From assembly GCF_014200575.1 (NCBI RefSeq), contig NZ_JACHBZ010000011.1, forward strand, positions 132,808 through 196,807: DNA of 64,000 nt. Direction: 5' to 3'. This DNA is from Mucilaginibacter saanensis. GTDB taxonomy: Bacteria; Bacteroidota; Bacteroidia; Sphingobacteriales; Sphingobacteriaceae. Made by a program: the position numbers and the translations under genes. The notes under the pieces were generated by a model. It saw only the letters and a program-made list of their open reading frames with translations. It had not been told where the DNA came from and searched no databases. Shown here one piece after another: positions 57,701-64,000 of the stretch; position 1 is the first letter of the stretch, and each line of letters starts with the position of its first letter.

Positions 57701-58034
57701 CTTTACTCCTTGGAATAACCAACTTGACTTCCGTTTTGCACAGGACTTTAAAATTGGTAACGGTAAACACAAACAAGTAATTACGTTTACTTATGATATT
57801 GTGAACCTTACTAACTTACTGAACAAAAAATGGGGTCAGTACTATTTCTCAGCTAACACCTACAACTCTACTGCAAGTGTTGGTTTAACACCAGCTAAAA
57901 ACGGTACGCCATCATTTGCAAATGCCGCAACAACTTATCCAAAATATACTTTCCAGGACCCTGGATTGCCTTATTCTGTTGATTTGTTTGCTTCACGCTG
58001 GCAAATGCAGTTTGGTGCCCGTTACAGTTTCTAA
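54753..58034 (+). CDS. Oar-like TonB-dependent receptor
   Basis: A 1093-residue outer-membrane protein. A signal peptide (1-22, ending NANAQ) is followed by a carboxypeptidase-regulatory-like domain (about 28-108; GKVTDQKGATLPGVTITLLN), a plug (about 120-240; NQLRTLPSISRSLQDFTRATP) and a large barrel (about 245-1093) ending in the aromatic WQMQFGARYSF. The Asn/Thr-rich style and strong use of Bacteroidota-preferred codons suggest high expression. The ligand is unknown and there is no SusD partner nearby. Confidence 0.93.
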   Translation: MKKLYFILLSVLIIGVANVANAQITTSVVSGKVTDQKGATLPGVTITLLNTSTGTRYGAQSNADGRYTVANVNPGGPYIISASFVGFKKDQRSDVTLSLGSVTFNFALADETTTLQEVKVRANGGGTKTGASTRINQNQLRTLPSISRSLQDFTRATPQSNNNSFQGTNYRYNNVTLDGAINNDAIGFSPSLGGQNNASGQVGSSTRTSPVSLDAIQDIQVLVAPYDIKIGNVLGGSINAVTRSGTNDFTGSVYGFGRGAFMVGPNNAAAAAGGDGSKLPDSFHDYQTGIRLGFPIIKNKLFFFTNEEIARRKDPVIRGADGTGSTQILSLQDAQNLTAAFQKYTGGVSPGTYQNTSIYSNSNKFFNRLDWNIDDNNQLTIRNNTITSTATNLERDQQNFRFGGIDYVSHNNSTSTVAELKTRFSNSASNSLVVGYSNVHDFRDPTSDPSLPQIEIVGRTPGTTIFMGTDREAAIFDMHQKTTEFTDNFTLTTGKHTFTFGTHNEFYNITYNFVNSWNGRIAYNSIDDFLNNNPARVRANFNYTNNTRDYILSNPSAKFNVNLLSLYGQDEIQLTDNFKLTAALRLDYAGVPNKQPLSDKTTSAPVDPNYGNTFTYTKPANIKQNYLNNIEFNPRVSFNYDINGDQSVILRGGSGLFTGRVPFAWFGYAFYNNGVTYGAYDNKSSSKAFVAGTNPVQVSSNGGLNFVNQQGANTVASGPTQVDLIDNNFKMPEVWRSSLALDYTTPDQWKFTAEGIYTKVIHDLKFQQVNTVDQVTYYPYDTQHQQPIFVNQKVNSNYTNAYLLSNTSQGYRYSATAQVGKFTQFDEQSSLNATVAYTYGHSKDVTNGIRNSMESNWQLNQALNPNNPGLANSNFDIRSRIVSTVNFKHDWDNAKNYTANFSFYFSSQSGNPYTYGFYPNAIDGTGQQVSLAYIPKNGETVKFFSDIVGGQTAVQQAAAFDAFIDKNAYLSSRRGNFTQRNAAFTPWNNQLDFRFAQDFKIGNGKHKQVITFTYDIVNLTNLLNKKWGQYYFSANTYNSTASVGLTPAKNGTPSFANAATTYPKYTFQDPGLPYSVDLFASRWQMQFGARYSF

Positions 58035-58056
58035 CAAAACCAAACAACTAATATAC

Positions 58057-58091
58057 CAAAAGCCCTGCCGGATTATCCGGCAGGGCTTTTG
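58057..58091. terminator. Bidirectional rho-independent terminator
   Basis: CAAAAGCCCTGCCGGA (58057-58072) pairs with TCCGGCAGGGCTTTTG (58076-58091) over 16 bp. It separates the convergent Oar-like and APC permease genes and resembles the one at 59620-59656. Confidence 0.92.
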
Positions 58092-58136
58092 TTTTGGAAA
58101 TGCTCAACAATTGTTTGAGAAGTACCATCAATCAGG

Positions 58137-59570
58137 TTAAGGCTGATCAGATGACTTAGCATTTGCCTTATAGGCCTTAGTGAAATACATAAAAAACGGA
58201 ATCCCGCTTAGTATTAACAACAAACCAATGATGGAGGCTTCTGTTTGCGTAACGATGGTGTTGATAATAAGTGCCACGCAAAAACATATTATAATGATAG
58301 GGATTACCGGGTAACCGATTACTTTAGCTGTAATAACTTTTTTCATTTTCATGTGTACCAGGCCACATGTGGCCAATGCAAAAAAAGCATACGAAGCAAA
58401 AATAACAAGGTTGGTTATTTGGTCAAACGTGCCGCTGCATACCAGCATAATGCTCCAGATAGCCGAGTAAAGCAATGCTATATGTGGCGTACTGAAAGCA
58501 GGGTGCACATTTGCTGCTTTTTTAAAGAAAACATTTTCCTGTGCCATGCGAAAATAAACCCGGGGGTACGAAATAATGCAGGCATTGAGTGCTCCAAAAG
58601 TAGATACCATGATGAGCAAGGCAATGGTTAGAGCCCCTGTTTTGCCCATCAAAATTCCTGCAACTTCTGCCGCTGCTATTTTATTGCTGCCTAACTGGGC
58701 CAGTTCCGATACCGGAAGCACCTTCATATAAGCGTAATTCAGCAATACGTACAAAGTCATGGCTATACCTACGCCGCCTATAATGGCCAGTGGTATATTG
58801 CGTTTCGGGTTTTTTATTTCGCCGGTAACAAAGGTAATATTAGCCCAGCCGTCATAGGCCCATAAGGCGCTGAGCATGGCACCGAATAAGCCACTGAATA
58901 AAGCCGCACCTTTAACCTCAGGTGTGGCGGCTGTTGTAATTGCAGCTACGGTTGCAGGTGTGGTATAGGATAGTCCGGAAATAATCAGCAATACAATACC
59001 CAGTATTTTGGCCGTGGTTACAATGTTATTCAGTATACCCGCTTTGTTTACCCCTCTGTAATTTACCCAGGTGAGCAGTATGATGGTAAATACGGCCAGT
59101 AGTTTTATTCCCGAATTGGTAAATGGAAAAATCGCATGACCAATGCCGATATCTTTATATGCTGATAATGGATCGGGCAGGGGGATGAGGGTATTTACAG
59201 ACTGGGCAAATACAAATGAGAGCGCGGCAATAGCCCCACTACCTATGATGGTAAAAATAGTCCACCCGAATGTAAAAGCTATAAAGTTGCCGTAAATAAG
59301 CCTCAGGTATTCGTATACACCCCCTGTTTGCGTGGTCATGGTGGCCAATCCGGCATAAGTAAAGGCGCCAAACATGGTAATAATACCCGCTATGATCCAT
59401 GCCATTAAAATATAAGTTTCGCTGTGAAGCGCTTGTGACATGGGGACAATTTTTTTAAACACTCCCGAACCTATCATAATACCTGCTACCAGTAAAATTC
59501 CGGTAGGCAGCCCAAGCACCTGTTTTAAATGTGCATTTGAAGGCCCTGGTTTAGGCTCGTTTTTTTGCAT
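58137..59570 (-). CDS. APC-family amino acid permease
   Basis: The frame is open to 59618, but the ATG at 59570 is used; the longer form needs a TTG and adds 16 residues over the upstream terminator-side DNA. The 477-residue protein has about twelve membrane spans and the APC-type segment GIMIGSGVFKKIVP near the first helix. The substrate (amino acid or polyamine) is not evident. Confidence 0.9.
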   Translation of the reverse strand: MQKNEPKPGPSNAHLKQVLGLPTGILLVAGIMIGSGVFKKIVPMSQALHSETYILMAWIIAGIITMFGAFTYAGLATMTTQTGGVYEYLRLIYGNFIAFTFGWTIFTIIGSGAIAALSFVFAQSVNTLIPLPDPLSAYKDIGIGHAIFPFTNSGIKLLAVFTIILLTWVNYRGVNKAGILNNIVTTAKILGIVLLIISGLSYTTPATVAAITTAATPEVKGAALFSGLFGAMLSALWAYDGWANITFVTGEIKNPKRNIPLAIIGGVGIAMTLYVLLNYAYMKVLPVSELAQLGSNKIAAAEVAGILMGKTGALTIALLIMVSTFGALNACIISYPRVYFRMAQENVFFKKAANVHPAFSTPHIALLYSAIWSIMLVCSGTFDQITNLVIFASYAFFALATCGLVHMKMKKVITAKVIGYPVIPIIIICFCVALIINTIVTQTEASIIGLLLILSGIPFFMYFTKAYKANAKSSDQP

Positions 59571-59619
59571 GATAAGGGGCGATTTTAAATTGTTTACCGC
59601 AATATAATTTAATTTCAAA

Positions 59620-59656
59620 CAAAAAGCCCTGCCGGTTTATGCGGCAGGGCTTTTTG
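59620..59656 (-). terminator. Rho-independent terminator of the OlsF-like gene
   Basis: CAAAAAGCCCTGCCG (59620-59634) pairs with CGGCAGGGCTTTTTG (59642-59656). It follows the OlsF-like gene and precedes the permease start on the minus strand. Confidence 0.9.
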
Positions 59657-59691
59657 TTTTGCGGGCAATGCATCACCCGTGTTGCGGTGTG

Positions 59692-61446
59692 TTATAAATT
59701 CTTTCCTAATTTTTCCAATATATCCTGAGGGACTTTCTCCAAGTCAAGCACAAGGAAGCCATCCAGGCAATCGGCAAATTTAGGGTCGATATTAAAGCTG
59801 ATGATCTTAGCGTTAAGTGCAATGTACTGACGCAGCAGCACCGGAACCTTCATGTTACGGGTTTCTACCTCAGATATCAGGTTATCCAGCCCTTTAAAGG
59901 AGTCCTCGCCAGCCATGAGCAAGTCGGTATCTATTTTGGAAAAATCAACTTTAAACTTTTTGCGTGGTTTTACATACTGCGCCAGTTCATGATCAAAATG
60001 GTTGCGGTTAATATAATCAACAATAAGTGATTTGGAAAACTTGGAGAACGAGTTACTGATACTTACAGGCCCTATCAAATAGCGGTACCGCGGATTATCG
60101 ATCAGGAACTTTAAGATACCTTTCCATAATAAAAACAATGGTAAAGGTTTGGTCTGGTATTCCTTACGGATCCATGAGCGGCCCAGTTCAAGGCTTTTAC
60201 GCAGTACGGGCATAAACTGCGTTTTAAGCTTAAACAATTCGGTAATGTAAAATCCTTTTTTGCCAACGCTGTAAAATATCTCATCGCCCAAACCTATACG
60301 GTAAGCACCCACTATCATTTTGGCTTCAATATCCCAAATAAACAGGTGGTTATAATAAATATCGTACTCATCAAGGTCAATACTTTTATTGGTACCCTCG
60401 CCAACATCCCTGAAGGTTATCTCCCGCAGCCTTCCAATTTCACGTATAACGTTAGGGATAACGGAGGTAGGTACAATAAATACCTCATAGTTTTTCTCGG
60501 TCCATACCTTATAATTATCACGCAGGGGAGCTATTTCCTTTTCCAGTATAGCGCTGTCAATTTCGGTAGCTACGGCTTCGGGCAAGCGTTTTATTTTAAA
60601 CAGGTTACGCGGACTAAATATTTTCTTTTCCTCTTCCAGTCCTGTACCTAAGGCATAGGTGCGCGCACGTAAAAAGTTAAGGAGCTTGGCGCCGTTGTTA
60701 TGATCTGGGATATCCTCAATATTGATAGGCTTGCCAATGCGCAGCTTAATGGTGTGGCCATGTTTATTAAACAATTCAGATGGCAGCTTGGCTGTGCGCA
60801 GGGCTGGGTGTATAAGGCTCAGTAAGTTAAAAAGCAAGCCGTTATTGCCATGGAAATATATAGGTACCACAGGCACTTTGGCTTTGGCTATTATTTTACC
60901 TACTACGGGGTGCCACAGGCGGTCTGTTACCTGCTGCTGCTCAACCTTAAAGGTTGATACCTCGCCTGCAGGGAAAATACCAATAGGGGTGCCATTATTT
61001 AAAAGCTCCAGCGTGTTTTTTAAACCACTGATACTGGAGGAATGATCAACATTTTCAAAAGGATTAACAGCTATAAAATAGTCACTCAGGTTAGGGATCT
61101 TTTTAAGCAGAAAGTTGGCCATCAGTTTAGCATCCGGCCTTACCATGCATAGTATCTTTAAAAGTACCATGCCTTCAATGCCACCGTAAGGGTGATTGGC
61201 AATGGCAACAAAGCTGCCTGTTTTTGGTATATTTCTTAATTCACGCTCGTCAAATTCAATATCAATACCACAACCTTCTAAAATGGCGTCAACAAAATCG
61301 GGGCCCTGCTTGGGTTGTGCCTGGGCAAAAAGTTCATTAACCTGGTTAATTTTCATTAGCTCCATCAATAAAGCGGCCAGGCCCGGCATTTTCAACTTAT
61401 CCAGTTTGGTGGCTTTGGCGAACTCTTCGGTGGTTATTACTTTCAT
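59692..61446 (-). CDS. Bifunctional acyltransferase, OlsF-like aminolipid synthase
   Basis: A 584-residue two-domain protein. The N-terminal half (about 60-285) is a PlsC-like O-acyltransferase with ANHPYGGIEG (His85, variant of HX4D) and GIFPAGEVST (157-165). The C-terminal half (about 320-560) resembles the OlsB/hemolysin-like N-acyltransferase domain (REIGRLREITFRDVGEG, then DEYDIYYNHLFIWD and MIVGAYRIG). This matches the OlsF design, in which one protein makes ornithine lipids from ornithine and two acyl chains. Whether the head group is ornithine, glycine or another amino acid is open. It is probably cytoplasmic-face membrane-bound. Confidence 0.85.
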   Translation of the reverse strand: MKVITTEEFAKATKLDKLKMPGLAALLMELMKINQVNELFAQAQPKQGPDFVDAILEGCGIDIEFDERELRNIPKTGSFVAIANHPYGGIEGMVLLKILCMVRPDAKLMANFLLKKIPNLSDYFIAVNPFENVDHSSSISGLKNTLELLNNGTPIGIFPAGEVSTFKVEQQQVTDRLWHPVVGKIIAKAKVPVVPIYFHGNNGLLFNLLSLIHPALRTAKLPSELFNKHGHTIKLRIGKPINIEDIPDHNNGAKLLNFLRARTYALGTGLEEEKKIFSPRNLFKIKRLPEAVATEIDSAILEKEIAPLRDNYKVWTEKNYEVFIVPTSVIPNVIREIGRLREITFRDVGEGTNKSIDLDEYDIYYNHLFIWDIEAKMIVGAYRIGLGDEIFYSVGKKGFYITELFKLKTQFMPVLRKSLELGRSWIRKEYQTKPLPLFLLWKGILKFLIDNPRYRYLIGPVSISNSFSKFSKSLIVDYINRNHFDHELAQYVKPRKKFKVDFSKIDTDLLMAGEDSFKGLDNLISEVETRNMKVPVLLRQYIALNAKIISFNIDPKFADCLDGFLVLDLEKVPQDILEKLGKNL

Positions 61447-61525
61447 TTTTTATAAAAGGGGTGTTTTAATTAACTTATAAATATCCTGAAATTTTCTTTA
61501 TTTTAACAATTGATAAATGCTGTAA

Positions 61526-62395
61526 ATGAAGGCACCTGTAAAAAACTACCTGGCTGTAACCAAAAAAGAATGGAACGGAATGGTAGTGTTTATCATCTTA
61601 ATTGCATTGGTGTTAGCAGCGCCTTACGTTTATCAAACGTTTTGCAAAGATAAGATAATAAATTTTAAAGAGTTTGATAAAGCCGTTGCCCTCTTAAACA
61701 AGGGTAAAAACGTTAATGGTGGCAATATTATTTTTGCCGATGATACAAAACCGGTAAATATTACGCTGTTTACTTTCAATCCGAATAATTTACCTGATAC
61801 CGCCTGGCGTAAGCTGGGTTTAAGCCCGCACCAGATCGGCGTGATTAAGAATTATGAGGCAAAGGGCGGTAAGTTTTATACCAGGGCAGATGTGAAGAAG
61901 ATATACTCCATAACAGCTACCGATTATGAACGGCTTGAGCCTTATATAAATATTCCGGAAAGCAGTGGTCATTATGCTCAAAAGGCTGCGCCAGGCGAGG
62001 TTATTGAAGTGAACGGAGCCGATTCTGCAAAGTTAACCCGTATCCGGGGAATTGGGCCCGCGTTTGCCATGCGTATTATCAGGTACAGGGAACGGCTTGG
62101 TGGTTTTTATAGTAAAGAACAGCTTAAGGAAGTATTTGGTATTGACGATAGTAAGTATGCCGAGATTAAAAATGGCATTACCATTAATGGTAAACAGATT
62201 AATAAATTGAATGTTAATACGGCCACTTTTAATCAGTTAAGGCGCTTTCCGTATCTGAGTTTTAAACAGATGAACGCCATTTTGGAGTATCATACCCAGC
62301 ATGGTGATTACGAGTCAATAGATGATATGAAAAATATTGCCATACTTGATGACGGAATTTTGCGTAAAATTGGGCCTTATTTAGTTTTCAAATGA
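61526..62395 (+). CDS. ComEA-like helix-hairpin-helix protein
   Basis: A 289-residue protein with one N-terminal membrane span (about 17-37; MVVFIILIALVLAAPYVY) and three helix-hairpin-helix units. The second is clearest: LTRIRGIGPAFAMRIIRYRERLGGF (in two parts, about 171-195). The third reads KLNVNTATFNQLRRFPYLSF. It may bind DNA at the cell surface in uptake or repair, but ComEA-type function is unproven here. The stop overlaps the apt start by 4 bp (ATGA), so apt is translationally coupled. Confidence 0.85.
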   Translation: MKAPVKNYLAVTKKEWNGMVVFIILIALVLAAPYVYQTFCKDKIINFKEFDKAVALLNKGKNVNGGNIIFADDTKPVNITLFTFNPNNLPDTAWRKLGLSPHQIGVIKNYEAKGGKFYTRADVKKIYSITATDYERLEPYINIPESSGHYAQKAAPGEVIEVNGADSAKLTRIRGIGPAFAMRIIRYRERLGGFYSKEQLKEVFGIDDSKYAEIKNGITINGKQINKLNVNTATFNQLRRFPYLSFKQMNAILEYHTQHGDYESIDDMKNIAILDDGILRKIGPYLVFK

Positions 62396-62919
62396 TAACC
62401 CAGCAAATAAAGCAAGCCATTCGTGATATTCCGGATTTTCCAAAACCCGGGATTATTTTTAAAGATATTACCCCCATATTAAAAGATCCTGTTTTATGCG
62501 ACAACATTATTAATGCTTTTGTTGAGCAGTTAAAGGGTACGCGGATAGATGTAATAGCTGGTATTGAAAGCCGTGGTTTCTTATTTGGCTTAACACTGGC
62601 CACTAAACTGGGTATTCCTTTTGTTCCGATACGCAAGGCAGGTAAACTACCGTTCACTATTAAACAAAAAGCTTATAAGCTGGAGTACGGTACGGCAGTT
62701 ATTGAATGCCATACGGATGCGTTTGAACCCGGGCAGCATATTTTGATCCATGATGATTTACTGGCCACCGGGGGCACAGTAACTGCTGCAAGCGAACTCA
62801 TTGCAGAAATGGGCGGTATAGTAGCCGGTTTCTCGTTTGTGGTAGAACTTGGTTTTTTAAAAGGCCGTGAGCGCATTACACCCATCAGTGACACACTGGT
62901 AGTGCTGGCCGAGTATTAA
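62392..62919 (+). CDS. apt: Adenine phosphoribosyltransferase
   Basis: The 175-residue purine salvage enzyme makes AMP from adenine and PRPP. The PRPP-binding loop reads ILIHDDLLATGGT (117-129) and the start IRDIPDFPKPGIIFKDITP is typical. It overlaps the helix-hairpin-helix gene by 4 bp, an uncommon pairing. Confidence 0.96.
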   Translation: MITQQIKQAIRDIPDFPKPGIIFKDITPILKDPVLCDNIINAFVEQLKGTRIDVIAGIESRGFLFGLTLATKLGIPFVPIRKAGKLPFTIKQKAYKLEYGTAVIECHTDAFEPGQHILIHDDLLATGGTVTAASELIAEMGGIVAGFSFVVELGFLKGRERITPISDTLVVLAEY

Positions 62920-62970
62920 ACTAATGGCCAGGCTGGAAATTTTGGTGTCAGATAAATGACGAATGCTTGT

Positions 62971-63909
62971 TTAGTCCCTGAATGAGATAACAAACATGGT
63001 TCCTTCATTTACCTTGCTTTCAATGGTTATGTGGCCGCCTAAGCTGGTTACATGGTTGTGCACCAGGTATAAACCAATCCCTTTGCTATCCGTATGGTCA
63101 TGAAATTTTTGATTAAGTCCAAAAATTCTGTCTTTTACCTTATCAATATCAAAGCCCAGTCCCTCGTCCCTGAAAATTAGTTGATTAATGCCATTTACCT
63201 GTTTTGAGTATATGGAGATCACCGGAAAGCAATCGGCCTTAACATACTTGATAGAATTGGTGAGCAGGTTTAATAATATACTCTCCAGATAAGTTTTATT
63301 AAACCTTATTTTTTCCAGCTCAGAAAAATCGGCATGGATAGTGGCTTTTGAATGCAATATTAATGATCTTAATGATTGCCTTACTTCATAAAGGCAATCA
63401 TTTAAATCCAGTTCCTCTACATCAACCGTTAACGCATCTTTTTTATTTAAATCATCTACATACTTATTTAAGGTATTATTCAGGTTTTCTGTTGATGATT
63501 TTAAAATTCCTATGAATTCAAGCGTTTCCTGGTCATGTATTTTTGAAACATCCAGCAAATGGAAAACGGAAATCAAATTACTCACCGGCAATCTGAGGTC
63601 ATGTGAGGTGGTATAGGTTAATTGTTTAAGGTTATTATTGATCTGGGTAAGGTTGGCCAACAAAATATTCCTGTCTTCTTCCAATCGCTTTTTATGAGTA
63701 ACGTTTTTGGCAATGGCAAATACTACCTGTTCGCTCTCTATGGGCATTGACGTCCATGAAAGCCAAACAATTTCACCTGTTTTTGTCATATACCTGTTTT
63801 CAAAATTCAGGAGGGGGATATTTTTCAACAGATTTTCGCGGTTCAATTCGGTGACAGCCTTGTCATCTTCATAAATAAATGAGTTAACCGGCTTAGCATA
63901 TAGTTCCTC
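62971..63909 (-). pseudogene. Histidine kinase with PAS domain, 5' end interrupted by a stop
   Basis: The open frame runs from 63909 to 62971. A TTG at 63846 could start it (291 residues), but PAS-like sequence continues upstream in frame (EELYAKPVNSFIYEDDKAV) to an in-frame TAG at 63910-63912. The kinase part is intact: the H-box TSHDLRLPVSNL (His82 in TTG numbering), an N-box LLTNSIKYV, and GLGFDIDKVKDRIFGLNQ plus GIGLYLVHNHV of the ATP lid. The PAS fold is therefore cut in its first half. Either the gene is degraded, or it is a truncated active form; the window ends 88 bp further on, so the true 5' part cannot be seen. Confidence 0.6.
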
Positions 63910-64000
63910 CTATGTTTGTTTCAAGTTTAAAGATACTAATGAATTACCTTTAAAAAAGTTCTATAAGTGAAAAAGGGTGAAAGCACGTCGTTCCTAAATA

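Noticed and set aside
58245..58631. 128-residue plus frame inside the APC permease
   Set aside because: Antisense shadow; composition rich in His/Cys/Asn typical of reverse-strand reading of membrane-protein codons.
63912..63960. AGGAGG followed by ATG on the minus strand as the start of a new gene near the window end
   Set aside because: The frame it opens stops after 18 codons inside the PAS-coding region, so the good ribosome-site match is most likely coincidental.

Overview
The window is a chromosomal segment of a Bacteroidota bacterium, most likely Sphingobacteriaceae and probably Mucilaginibacter or a close relative. The evidence is internal: Bacteroidota -7 promoter boxes (TAnnTTTG), few Shine-Dalgarno sequences, two proteins with type IX secretion (type B) C-terminal sorting domains, gliding-type GldA/GldFG proteins, an Oar-like TonB receptor, a Bacteroidota-type HC1 histone-like protein and an OlsF-like aminolipid acyltransferase. 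Housekeeping genes (dapA, ligA, glyS, dnaN, rpsT, radC, pheT, zapA, rny, apt) are scattered among envelope and secreted-protein genes. I see no insertion sequence, prophage, CRISPR array, rRNA or tRNA gene.

Layout. 1-6.3 kb: histone-like gene, dapA, a DUF5686 outer-membrane protein, a small Cys-rich protein and ligA. 6.5-7.5 kb: a two-gene cassette with a secreted TNT-fold (NAD glycohydrolase-like) protein followed 9 bp later by a small cytoplasmic protein, probably its immunity partner; this is the most novel item. 7.6-15.4 kb: DUF6263 protein, an MBOAT/SGNH surface-acylation pair, a DUF885 lipoprotein, a DinB protein and an alpha/beta hydrolase. 15.7-19.7 kb: a TonB-type receptor, a KTSC protein and a TauE/DUF1634 exporter pair. 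19.8-30.6 kb: two separate tandem pairs of secreted M16 peptidases (each one catalytic plus one inactive subunit) around a UbiD-type decarboxylase, a repeat-containing T9SS cargo and a lipoprotein.

30.7-45.7 kb: two small outer-membrane barrels, an AI-2E-family permease, glycyl-tRNA synthetase, an NHL-repeat T9SS cargo, a flavin reductase-like protein, gldA, a fused gldF-gldG gene, dnaN, two DUF4397 lipoproteins and a DedA protein. 45.7-54.7 kb: a PLC/S1-like secreted protein, a methyltransferase, rpsT, radC, pheT, a ZapB-like coiled coil, zapA, a structured RNA that looks like 6S RNA, rny and an Mpo1-like protein. 54.7-64 kb: a large Oar-like TonB receptor, an APC permease, an OlsF-like bifunctional acyltransferase, a ComEA-like helix-hairpin-helix protein overlapping apt, and the C-terminal part of a PAS histidine kinase whose frame is interrupted by a stop codon near the window edge.

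Two themes run through the segment. One is envelope biology: T9SS cargo, the Gld ABC transporter, TonB receptors, surface acylation, aminolipids and secreted proteases. The other is a compact promoter style, with the -7 box only 4-8 nt upstream of the start codon in several genes, which predicts leaderless or nearly leaderless mRNAs. All functional calls come from reading the sequence and from family knowledge; no database search was run.
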